17,546 bases of DNA from Chitinophagaceae bacterium. GTDB taxonomy: Bacteria > Bacteroidota > Bacteroidia > Chitinophagales > Chitinophagaceae. Positions 7,384 to 14,325 of this stretch are shown piece by piece (within the stretch, counting starts at the first letter, position 1; the number at the start of each line of letters is the position of its first letter). Both the position numbers and the translations under genes were made by a program. Below the pieces are notes generated by a model. That model had not been told where the DNA came from and did no database searches. It was given only the letters and a program-made list of their open reading frames with translations. The stretch covers positions 1 through 17,546 of the forward strand of contig CANGEZ010000013.1 of assembly GCA_947452875.1 (NCBI GenBank), in the 5' to 3' direction.

Positions 7384-8169
7384 TTGAGAAAATACATTTA
7401 CTTTTTTTGCTTACTGTATCCCTTGATTAACTACTCATGTCAGGAATCCAGATTACAAAATAAAAAACAGCTTTCACAAAACGGAAAAACATACTTAAAT
7501 GATTCCATCCTAAAGCAATCTCAACAAAAGGGAATTGATTTCATAGCATCAGGTAATCTGCCTCAAAAATGGAATATTGATATCGACTTTGATAATGAAT
7601 GTCTATTTGAAAATGAAGAGGGATTGAATATTAAAGCCAAGCCCAATGCAACATTCAAATCTGATGCAACGAAAGAAGTTTACACTGCTGTATCGAGTAA
7701 TAAAGAAATTGAACTGACTGTTTATAAGGAAAAATGCAATTATAAAAAAGACAAGAGATCAAACGCATTCATTACAAAAGTATTTTACAACGGCGTAAAT
7801 TACGAGGGTTGCGGCCAGTTTCTTTTTGATGAAAGACTTCATCAAACCTGGGTTTTAGATTATATAGATAATGAACAACAATTCGCTTTGAATTATACAA
7901 AAGGCATCCCCTATTTCAAAATAGATTTGATTAAAAATAAAATAACTGGCTTCGACGGAAGCAATTCTTTATCAACTATAATTGAAGTTAAAGGCAATAG
8001 AATTCTGTTTGGAAGATTAACCAATACATCTGATAATTCTCTTCAAAGTGCTGCGTTAATTAATCAATTCGTCAGCAACCATTTGGTTGATTATTTTTTC
8101 AGAGAAGATAAACTTGTGTTTCAATTGGCGAATGATACAAGGTTGACTTTCAAATTGAAAGAGAATTAA
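7384..8169 (+). CDS. Putative lipoprotein with COG3650-like and META (HslJ-like) domains, TTG start
   Basis: The coding frame has no methionine codon at all, and an in-frame TAG at 7336-7338 closes it upstream, so a non-ATG start is required. TTG at 7384 yields MRKYIYFFCLLYPLINYSCQ, a plausible lipoprotein signal ending at Cys19, though Asn at -3 is atypical. TTG at 7357 is the alternative but overlaps a promoter-like TATTTTG. The first domain (about residues 55-150) resembles COG3650: SGNLPQKWNIDIDFD, then paired Cys118 and Cys143 in KCNYKKD and NYEGCGQF. The second (about 160-261) resembles META/HslJ: IPYFKIDLIKNKITGFDGSN, ILFGRLTNT, and LVFQLANDTRLTFKL at the end. The usual GCN of META is GSN here, so that cysteine is lost. 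Function is unknown; HslJ relatives are envelope stress proteins. Domain calls are by eye. Confidence 0.72.
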   Translation: MRKYIYFFCLLYPLINYSCQESRLQNKKQLSQNGKTYLNDSILKQSQQKGIDFIASGNLPQKWNIDIDFDNECLFENEEGLNIKAKPNATFKSDATKEVYTAVSSNKEIELTVYKEKCNYKKDKRSNAFITKVFYNGVNYEGCGQFLFDERLHQTWVLDYIDNEQQFALNYTKGIPYFKIDLIKNKITGFDGSNSLSTIIEVKGNRILFGRLTNTSDNSLQSAALINQFVSNHLVDYFFREDKLVFQLANDTRLTFKLKEN

Positions 8170-8708
8170 TCTCCACTTCCTTTCTCTCCTACAAACCAAT
8201 TTTCTTTGTTTTTAAAGAGGACATTGAAAGTGGTTAAACTACCATAAATACGAGTAATGTATTGTTGTAGATTCACTTTATCTTCATCACTCAATATTTT
8301 ATGTGCGTTGATTTGTTGCTCCATCACACGAAGCCTGTCACGAAGCATAACAATTTTGTGAAAGAAAATATCAATGGGTACTTCTTTTGCTTTTTGAGTT
8401 TTGTCTGCAGGTTGAAGTAGCATTGTGCCACCTTTCCATCTGTCCCCTAATGGTACGATTTCATTTACATCAGACCACATTCTTAAAATTTTCAGCAATG
8501 ATTTCTCAACGTCAGAAACCGTTTCTAATTCTACGGTAACATTTTCGGGAATGATTTCATCTAAACCGATATCCGTTTTTTCAATCTCTTTAATACCGAC
8601 ATTGATAAATGAAATAATATAAGTAGCATACCGAATGCCAACAATAACACCAGGGCCGTGTTGCGTATGTTGTAATCTGGTTCCAATGCCAAGGTTTAAC
8701 TGATCCAT
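8166..8708 (-). CDS. Conserved-looking unknown protein with SH3-like N-terminus
   Basis: I do not recognise a named family. The 180-residue protein has no signal peptide or membrane segment and should be cytosolic. Residues 5-45 (LGIGTRLQHTQHGPGVIVG, then YIISFINVGIKEIEK) follow the pattern of small SH3/Tudor-like barrels: G-x-R-V/L-x-H, a GxG turn, then alternating strands ending in GxKxI. Such barrels occur, for example, at the C-terminus of UvrD/PcrA helicases and often bind nucleic acid or protein. The C-terminal half (about 105-165) is mostly charged helix, with MLRDRLRVMEQQINAHKILS suggesting a coiled coil. Its stop overlaps the convergent COG3650-META gene within TTAA at 8166-8169. It lies 27 bases after the rhodanese-thioredoxin gene on the same strand, so the two are probably co-transcribed. 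Confidence 0.72.
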   Translation of the reverse strand: MDQLNLGIGTRLQHTQHGPGVIVGIRYATYIISFINVGIKEIEKTDIGLDEIIPENVTVELETVSDVEKSLLKILRMWSDVNEIVPLGDRWKGGTMLLQPADKTQKAKEVPIDIFFHKIVMLRDRLRVMEQQINAHKILSDEDKVNLQQYITRIYGSLTTFNVLFKNKENWFVGEKGSGD

Positions 8709-8735
8709 GAAAATTTATATTTTTAAAGTGTTGAA

Positions 8736-9467
8736 TTATTTAGCGCCTAGTATTCTTTCAAAAGTTGGTCTATCAAGCTGACCAATAAAATTTCCTTTTT
8801 CCTCGCCATTTTTATATAATTTAAAAAATGGAATTTCGTCTATTCCTAACTGTTTGGTTAGCATTTTATTTTCATCAATATTAACTCTGATGATTTTGGC
8901 TTTCCCTTCATATTCTTTTGAAATCTCCTCTATTAATGGAAGCATTTGACGACAAGGGCCACACCAAGGAGCATAAAAATCAATTAAAACCACTTTTTCT
9001 GAATTGATCATTGCCTTATAATCTTCGGGACTGACTTTATCTTTTAACGGAGCATTTGTTGATTGCGTAACAGGTAATCCGGCTTTGTTCCAGGCGAGCA
9101 TACCTCCTGACATTTCGTAGACATTTTTAAAACCATTTTTTCTCATAAATTCAGCAGCATTCCCACTTCTACCGCCAGACAAACAATACACAAAATAAAC
9201 TTTATTGACATCCATATCTTTCACACGAGTCTCAAAATATTTATCTCTAAAATCAACATTTATGGCATTTGCCAAAGCTCCTGAATTGAATTCATCAGGC
9301 GTTCTCACATCCAATACAACAGCATCTTTTGTTGAATTTATTGTTTTCTGAAACGCAACAGGGGCAAGCTTAAAATCTTGCTGATTAGTAATTGAAGGAT
9401 TATTATTTTGTGATTGGCAAGAAAAACAGCAAATCAATACCAGTAAAGTTGAAAGAAATCTGATCAT
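8736..9467 (-). CDS. Rhodanese-thioredoxin fusion lipoprotein
   Basis: The 243-residue protein begins with MIRFLSTLLVLICCFSCQSQ, a lipoprotein-type signal with Cys17 as the likely lipidated residue, so it should face the periplasm. A single rhodanese domain spans about residues 36-133: VVLDVRTPDEFNSGALANAI and the active-site loop CLSGGRS with Cys95. A thioredoxin domain spans about 145-240: VLIDFYAPWCGPCRQML, with CGPC at 169-172 and cis-Pro213 in GIDEIPFF. Both active sites look intact. One reading is that the rhodanese carries a persulfide that the thioredoxin reduces or transfers, but the substrate is unknown; reduction of periplasmic disulfides is equally possible. Reading through as one frame, with a 12-residue linker, excludes two separate genes. 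It precedes the unknown gene at 8166-8708 by 27 bases and lies downstream of a terminator-like hairpin at 9511-9533. Confidence 0.9.
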   Translation of the reverse strand: MIRFLSTLLVLICCFSCQSQNNNPSITNQQDFKLAPVAFQKTINSTKDAVVLDVRTPDEFNSGALANAINVDFRDKYFETRVKDMDVNKVYFVYCLSGGRSGNAAEFMRKNGFKNVYEMSGGMLAWNKAGLPVTQSTNAPLKDKVSPEDYKAMINSEKVVLIDFYAPWCGPCRQMLPLIEEISKEYEGKAKIIRVNIDENKMLTKQLGIDEIPFFKLYKNGEEKGNFIGQLDRPTFERILGAK

Positions 9468-9497
9468 ATAATTTTATTTAAAAATAAACCTTTTGAT

Positions 9498-9533
9498 TGA
9501 AAAAGAAAAGTTGACTATAATTTGCTTAGTCAA
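9498..9533 (-). terminator. Terminator-like hairpin after the 9534-10157 gene
   Basis: On the minus strand, directly after the TAA stop, TTGACTA pairs with TAGTCAA (9527-9533 with 9511-9517) across a nine-base loop. The tract CTTTTCTTTTTC (9499-9510) follows. The stem is short and AT-rich, but the T-rich tail in the right place suggests an intrinsic terminator. It would separate the secreted unknown gene from the rhodanese-thioredoxin gene 66 bases downstream. Confidence 0.45.
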
Positions 9534-10157
9534 TTATTTTACATTCATACCTTTTAAGCTAAACTCATTTTCTACATCTTCAACGGCTGTTATTTCATAA
9601 AGAAAAAGCTTTGATTTTCTACCATCTTTTTCAGTTGTGGTAAAATCAAAAACAATTCGATTATCAATGACAATTGGCTGAATGCCATAGAAAAAATAAT
9701 TCAATACACCTCTGTATAAAAAATCAACACTTGCCAGACATTCAATTTTTTGATATTTATTATTATCAAAATCTGCTTTATCTGCTATAAAAGTGAAACA
9801 TAATTTATTATCTACAGCATCAAACTTATTAGTATTGGTAAACTTATAAAGTTGATCTCTGTTTAAGGCCGTTATTGAATAAGTGCGGCCTTCATCATCT
9901 ATATCAGTAGTAGTATTATCCGTAAAATTATCAATGTAAGATTTAGTAATCACCTTATTGTTTTCTTTTGTTGAAGGCAAGTAGAAAACAGTCTTGATTT
10001 TATTATTTCCAAAAACAACTTTCATACTGTCAGTCCGACCATCTGATGCACCAATAACAGTCATTTTATATTTTACAATCCCCTTAAAACTTTGTTGTGC
10101 TAATAAACTATTGATGAAGAAAAAAACAATAAGAACAACAACAAATCCACTTTTCAT
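9534..10157 (-). CDS. Secreted protein of unknown function
   Basis: I do not recognise this 207-residue protein. It starts at ATG 10155-10157 with MKSGFVVVLIVFFFINSLLA, a strong Sec signal peptide cleaved before QQSFKG. The mature part looks like alternating beta strands: GIVKYKMTVIG, SMKVVFGNNKIKTVFYLP, RTYSITALNRDQLYKF and KSKLFLYEITAVEDVENEFS. A start of the FKGIVKYKMT type, with a charge-rich middle, recalls secreted beta-rich Bacteroidota proteins such as DUF4412-like ones, but the match is weak. Two cysteines lie in the mature region (CFTFIADK and IECLAS) and could form a disulfide. There is no lipobox cysteine, so it is probably soluble in the periplasm or exported. It is divergent from the GH31 gene, and its minus-strand upstream contains TAATTTCG, a near -7 box also seen before the DUF6526 gene. 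Confidence 0.75.
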   Translation of the reverse strand: MKSGFVVVLIVFFFINSLLAQQSFKGIVKYKMTVIGASDGRTDSMKVVFGNNKIKTVFYLPSTKENNKVITKSYIDNFTDNTTTDIDDEGRTYSITALNRDQLYKFTNTNKFDAVDNKLCFTFIADKADFDNNKYQKIECLASVDFLYRGVLNYFFYGIQPIVIDNRIVFDFTTTEKDGRKSKLFLYEITAVEDVENEFSLKGMNVK

Positions 10158-10239
10158 AGCTTATAATTATTTAACGAAATTAATTATTATTCATAATTTT
10201 TATCAATAAAATAATACAACTTTGACACAATTAAAAATC

Positions 10240-12666
10240 ATGCAAATGAAGATTATCAAACTCTGTATTGTTTTTTGGTGCACTGCGATTCAAGTGCAAG
10301 CCCAACAGTTTTCAATTTTAAATGAAAAATCTAACAATAAAGAAACAGTAATTGTAACTCAAAATGGCGAATGGAAATTTTCATTATTTCCGGGAAACAT
10401 CATCAAAACGGTTTTCATTCCTGTAAAGAGCAATAAAAATGAAAATATTTCTGATGCTGTAATTGCCAATTCGAATGAAATAAAACCAATCATTTTAAAA
10501 AATAAAGACAATTCAATTATAAAATGGAATGAAAATCTGAAGATTAATTTTTCGACAAATAAAATAACTTATCAACTATTAAATAGTTCAATAACGCTTA
10601 ACAACACTTTCATTACCGAAACCGAACGTGGCTTTGATTTTTCTTTAAAGGATGATGAAAAGATTTTTGGAACAGGTGAAAGAAGTTTGCCATTAAACAG
10701 AAGAGGTTACAAAATACCATTGAACAATAATCCCTGGTACGGCTATACGCTAAATGCAGATGCACTCAATTATAGCGTTCCGTTTATTTTATCGAGTAAA
10801 AACTATGCTATCTTTTTTGATAATCCTTCTAAAGGATTTCTTGATATTGGAAAAACAAATCCTGATGAAATGCGTTTTAGTGCTACAAGTGGACAGTTAA
10901 GTTTTTACATAATCCCTGGAAACAATTATCAAGATATTTTCAATAACTACAAATTACTCGTTGGCACACAACCCTTGCCCCCTCGTTGGGCTATGGGAAA
11001 TTTCATGAGTCGCTTTGGCTATACCAGTGAAGCACAAACGAAGTCGATTTTCAACAACATGAAAAAAGATAGTATTCCATTCGATGCTATCATCTTTGAT
11101 TTATTCTGGTTTGGAGACAGCATTCAGCAAACACTTGGCAATCTTGATTGGGTGAATAAAAAAGCGTGGCCCAATCCCAAAAAAATGATTGCTGACTTTA
11201 AAAAAGAAAATATCAAAACCATACTGATAACCGAACCATTTGTAGTCAATACTTCCACACGTTTTGAAGAATCAAAAAAATATCAGGCAGTAGATAGTAA
11301 TAACAAGCCATTCTTCATGACAGATTTTTATTTCGGAAATGGCGGGCTACTAGACATTTTCAGAAACGATACCAAGCAATGGTTTTTTGACAAATACAAA
11401 ACCCAAATGGATATTGGCGTTGAAGGCTGGTGGGGCGACTTAGGAGAACCAGAAAGACATCCTTCAGCAATGTATCATAGTTTGAAAGACTATGGATTTG
11501 ATAGGAAATTTGGTGCTGATGAAGTACATAATATTTACGGTCATTACTGGAGTAAAATGCTGTATGAAAATTATAAAAAATATTATCCTCACAAGAGATT
11601 ATTTCACCTCAACAGAAGCGGTTATGTAGGTACGCCTCGTTACAGTAGCTTTCCTTGGACAGGCGATGTGAGCAGAACCTGGGATGGATTCAAGGCACAG
11701 CTGCCCAATATTCAAGGTATGAGTATTAGTGGTGTGCCTTATATACACAGCGACGCCGGTGGATTTAGCAGAGCAACGTTAGATGCAGAACTCTATGTGC
11801 GTTGGTTGCAATTTGCCGTTTTCACCCCTATTTTCCGACCACATGGAACGGCACTTGGAAATTTAAGCAATGAAGAAAACAACATCCCCAGCGAACCTTC
11901 CGAATGGCCTGAACCTACAAAATCATTAGCCAAACAAGCCGCCATTGACCGTTACAAATGGCTGCCTTACAATTATAATTTAAGCTATCAGCAAGCAGTT
12001 AATGGAAAACTATTGATAACACCTATGTTCTTCATCAATGAAAATGACAGTAACTTATACAAAGCCACACAACAATATTTGTGGGGCGAAAATGTAATGG
12101 TGGTGCCCGTTACAGATAAAGGCGCAACAACAATGGAATATTATATTCCTTCAGGCACTTGGACAAACATTCATGATTTCAAAGAAGTAAAAGGACATCA
12201 ATGGATTAAAGATCAACAAATCAATATAAGTAACATTCCTGTCTTTTTAAAAGAAGGAAGTTTTATTCCATTTGCAGCACCTATGCAAAACACGGAAGAG
12301 TACAATAGCAAAGAACTAAATATTTTTTATTTCTTGTCAGCTAAACCAAGTTCTTATAGTTTGTATGAAGATGATGGAAGCAATCCTGACGCTATCAAAA
12401 ATCATCAATATGAATTAACAAGCTTCAAATCCACAGGAACAAGCTCAAAAGAATTCAATATTCAAATCAGCAGTAACGGCGGGCATTACCCGGGTCAGCT
12501 GCAGAGAAGAAAAATGAAATTATCTATTCCCAATGTCAATGCAGTTAGCGTTGTGTTTATCAATGGTAAAAAAATGAATCAGTCGTTTACGGATGCTGCA
12601 ATAAATGGAATCAGCATTCCTTTGATTTTTGAGCATAAGAAGATTAGTATTAGCATAGTTAAATAA
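10240..12666 (+). CDS. Glycoside hydrolase family 31, alpha-glucosidase or transglucosidase type
   Basis: The product of about 808 residues is a complete GH31 enzyme with signal peptide MKIIKLCIVFWCTAIQVQAQ, so it acts in the periplasm or outside. An N-terminal beta-sandwich (about 20-240) includes the family marker IFGTGERSLPLNRRGYKIPL. The (beta/alpha)8 barrel follows, with WAMGNFMSRFGYTSEAQ. The nucleophile is the Asp of EGWWGDLGEPERHP (Asp400 from this start) and the acid/base is the Asp of FPWTGDVSRTWDGF (Asp476). C-terminal beta domains contain IPVFLKEGSFIPFA and YSLYEDDGSNPDA. WWGDLGEPE recalls the Cellvibrio japonicus GH31 transglucosidase, so 4-alpha-glucosyl transfer is possible alongside alpha-glucosidase activity. 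ATG 10240 or ATG 10246 is the start; TTG at 10222 is rejected because it lies in a promoter-like CAACTTTG. No sus-like transporter adjoins it. Confidence 0.92.
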   Translation: MQMKIIKLCIVFWCTAIQVQAQQFSILNEKSNNKETVIVTQNGEWKFSLFPGNIIKTVFIPVKSNKNENISDAVIANSNEIKPIILKNKDNSIIKWNENLKINFSTNKITYQLLNSSITLNNTFITETERGFDFSLKDDEKIFGTGERSLPLNRRGYKIPLNNNPWYGYTLNADALNYSVPFILSSKNYAIFFDNPSKGFLDIGKTNPDEMRFSATSGQLSFYIIPGNNYQDIFNNYKLLVGTQPLPPRWAMGNFMSRFGYTSEAQTKSIFNNMKKDSIPFDAIIFDLFWFGDSIQQTLGNLDWVNKKAWPNPKKMIADFKKENIKTILITEPFVVNTSTRFEESKKYQAVDSNNKPFFMTDFYFGNGGLLDIFRNDTKQWFFDKYKTQMDIGVEGWWGDLGEPERHPSAMYHSLKDYGFDRKFGADEVHNIYGHYWSKMLYENYKKYYPHKRLFHLNRSGYVGTPRYSSFPWTGDVSRTWDGFKAQLPNIQGMSISGVPYIHSDAGGFSRATLDAELYVRWLQFAVFTPIFRPHGTALGNLSNEENNIPSEPSEWPEPTKSLAKQAAIDRYKWLPYNYNLSYQQAVNGKLLITPMFFINENDSNLYKATQQYLWGENVMVVPVTDKGATTMEYYIPSGTWTNIHDFKEVKGHQWIKDQQINISNIPVFLKEGSFIPFAAPMQNTEEYNSKELNIFYFLSAKPSSYSLYEDDGSNPDAIKNHQYELTSFKSTGTSSKEFNIQISSNGGHYPGQLQRRKMKLSIPNVNAVSVVFINGKKMNQSFTDAAINGISIPLIFEHKKISISIVK

Positions 12667-12937
12667 GAAATAAGGAAGTAAGAATAAGGAATAAGAAAGT
12701 GCATTTAGGAAATAAAATTGTCATTACGAATAGAATAATCATCTCTGCGAAAACTCTTTAACTCCTGTTCTCTGCGGTTATAAATGTAAAATATTGAATA
12801 TAAAATGTAAAATGTAAAAGTGGATTACGAAAATGAAAAATGCATTGTCACATGAATGGTAATTTTTTTTTTAAAATAATATCAAACACAACAACCTTTT
12901 TGGAAAAATTGCTAATATTAAATAAACATCATCAAAG

Positions 12938-12964
12938 TCCCCCTTTGGGGGATTGAGGGGGCTA
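12938..12964 (-). repeat. 27-bp C/G-hairpin repeat, copy 2
   Basis: This is the reverse-oriented partner of 6302-6328. TCCCCC (12938-12943), loop TTT, and GGGGGA (12947-12952) form the stem, followed by TTGAGGGGGCTA. The reverse complement differs from copy 1 by a single loop base (A for G). It sits 58 bases before the mtaB ATG. Unlike copy 1 it does not touch a reading frame. Confidence 0.8.
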
Positions 12965-13005
12965 CCAAACTACAAACACCAAACTATAAACAACAAACAA
13001 TAATC
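12964..13005 (+). repeat. Three 14-bp tandem units before mtaB
   Basis: ACCAAACTACAAAC and ACCAAACTATAAAC (13 of 14 identical) are followed by the more diverged AACAAACAATAATC (11 of 14). The array abuts the 27-bp repeat and ends two bases before the -7 box of mtaB, so it occupies the place where a -33 element would lie. Its role, if any, is unknown. Confidence 0.6.
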
Positions 13006-13007
13006 TA

Positions 13008-13015
13008 TACCTTTG
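13008..13015 (+). promoter_or_regulatory. Candidate -7 box (TACCTTTG) directly before mtaB
   Basis: TACCTTTG is an exact TAnnTTTG match ending six bases before ATG 13022. The transcript would start within about three bases of the ATG, making mtaB effectively leaderless. The TTG inside the box is in frame with mtaB, which could mislead start prediction into adding three residues. Confidence 0.55.
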
Positions 13016-13021
13016 CCCTCC

Positions 13022-14290
13022 ATGAGCAAAACAGTTGCCTTACATACTCTCGGTTGCAAGTTGAATTTCAGTGAAACCACTGCGATTTCGCGTATGCTTG
13101 AGAATGATGGCTTTATCAAAAAAGATTTCGATGAAGTGGCAGACTTGTATGTAATCAACACTTGCTCTGTTACCGAAAATGCCGATAAGGAATGTCGACA
13201 ACTGGTAAGAAGAATTCAGAAAAAAGCTCCCGAAGCCTTGGTGGTCATTACAGGTTGTTATGCGCAGTTGAAGCCTCAGGAAATCGCTTCTATTCCCGGT
13301 GTGAACCTAGTTTTAGGCGCTGCTGAAAAATTCAACATTACTACTCATTTGAAAGAACTCAGTAAAAATGATTCCGGAAAGATTTGCAGCTGCGATATTG
13401 AAGATGTGAATGTCTTCACCCCTACTCATTCCGTAAAAGAAAGGACAAGAATATTTTTAAAAGTACAGGACGGCTGTGATTATAATTGCAGTTTCTGTAC
13501 CATACCGATGGCAAGGGGAAAAAGCAGAAGCGATAGCATAGACAATGTAATCGCCAATGTAAAAGAAATTGCCAAAGGTGGTGCCAAAGAAATCGTTTTA
13601 ACAGGAATCAATTTGGGAGATTTCGGGAAAGGCTACACAGGTGGAAGAAAGCATGAAGAAAATTTCTTCGATTTGATGAAAGCGCTTGAAGAAGAAGCGC
13701 CGATAGAAAGATTCAGAATTTCTTCTATCGAACCCAATCTGCTGACCAATGAAATGATTGAATTTGTAAGCAACAGCAAAAAGTTCATGCCTCATTTTCA
13801 CATACCATTACAGAGCGGAAGTAACAAAACCCTGGCGAATATGCGTCGTCGTTATAAAAGAGAAATATATTCAGAACGTGTGGGCTTGATTAAATTACTG
13901 ATGCCTCATGCTTGTATTGGCGCCGATGTCATCGTTGGCTTCCCAGGTGAAACTGATGAGGATTTTAATGAGTCGGCTAAATTCATTGAAGAATTGGGAA
14001 TTTCATATCTACACGTTTTCACATACTCAGAGAGAGACAATACCCAAGCATTGGAAATAAAACCAATCGTTCCGATACACATCAGAAACGAAAGAAACAA
14101 AATCCTCAGAAACATCAGTTATCGTAAAATGCAGGAATTCACCAATGCTCACATTGGACAAACAAGAAAACTATTATTCGAAGGGGAAAACAAAAACGGT
14201 ATGATGGAAGGCTACACAGACAACTATATTAAAATAGCTACCGTTTATAATAAGGAATGGGAAAATAAAATAATGGACTGGAAGATATAA
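13022..14290 (+). CDS. mtaB: tRNA t6A37 methylthiotransferase MtaB
   Basis: The 422-residue protein is a complete methylthiotransferase of the MiaB/RimO/MtaB group. The N-terminal UPF0004 domain holds the auxiliary-cluster cysteines Cys12 (HTLGCKLNFSE), Cys48 (VINTCSVTENADKE) and Cys79 (VITGCYAQ). The radical-SAM core has CxxxCxxC at Cys152, Cys156 and Cys159 (QDGCDYNCSFCTIPMARGKS). A short TRAM-like end follows (about 365-422: IGQTRKLLFEGE). The HTLGCKLNFSE start and the GCDYNCSFCTIP core favour MtaB over MiaB and RimO. By family knowledge it adds a methylthio group to t6A at position 37 of tRNAs that read ANN codons, improving decoding. ATG 13022 is chosen over TTG 13013, which lies inside the -7 box. 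It converges on the phosphatase gene with 35 bases between. Confidence 0.93.
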   Translation: MSKTVALHTLGCKLNFSETTAISRMLENDGFIKKDFDEVADLYVINTCSVTENADKECRQLVRRIQKKAPEALVVITGCYAQLKPQEIASIPGVNLVLGAAEKFNITTHLKELSKNDSGKICSCDIEDVNVFTPTHSVKERTRIFLKVQDGCDYNCSFCTIPMARGKSRSDSIDNVIANVKEIAKGGAKEIVLTGINLGDFGKGYTGGRKHEENFFDLMKALEEEAPIERFRISSIEPNLLTNEMIEFVSNSKKFMPHFHIPLQSGSNKTLANMRRRYKREIYSERVGLIKLLMPHACIGADVIVGFPGETDEDFNESAKFIEELGISYLHVFTYSERDNTQALEIKPIVPIHIRNERNKILRNISYRKMQEFTNAHIGQTRKLLFEGENKNGMMEGYTDNYIKIATVYNKEWENKIMDWKI

Positions 14291-14325
14291 CAGGTATCAT
14301 ACACACTTAAATCTCATTTACAATT

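Larger units (their letters stand above)
12667..13021. other. 355-base intergenic region with repeats, no gene
   Basis: No frame here looks coding. It starts with an A/G-rich stretch of imperfect AATAAGGA-like units (about 12665-12698). Next is a copy of CATTTAGGAAAT-type sequence at 12702-12725, related to 6335-6358. A CTCTGCGAAAACTCTTTAAC-type string follows (about 12744-12783), resembling dispersed Bacteroidota intergenic sequence, then an AAATGTAAAA-rich segment (about 12785-12820). A ten-base T run lies near 12862-12872. The 27-bp inverted repeat copy and a 14-bp tandem repeat end the region, just before the mtaB promoter box. Confidence 0.6.

Noticed and set aside
8736..9467. Two separate genes, rhodanese and thioredoxin
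   Set aside because: There is one continuous frame with a short linker, no internal stop, and a single signal peptide at the start.
10222..10239. In-frame TTG as the start of the GH31 gene
   Set aside because: It is part of a promoter-like CAACTTTG; ATG 10240 or 10246 gives a clean signal peptide.
6302..12964. Composite transposon or insertion element bounded by the inverted 27-bp repeats
   Set aside because: No transposase or recombinase lies between them, the enclosed genes are ordinary, and no target-site duplication is seen.
13013..13021. In-frame TTG as an upstream start for mtaB
   Set aside because: It lies inside the TACCTTTG promoter box, and the family N-terminus begins at the ATG at 13022.
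12667..13021. Small RNA or hidden small gene in the spacer
   Set aside because: I found repeats and AT-rich sequence but no promoter-terminator pair or coding frame that I could defend.
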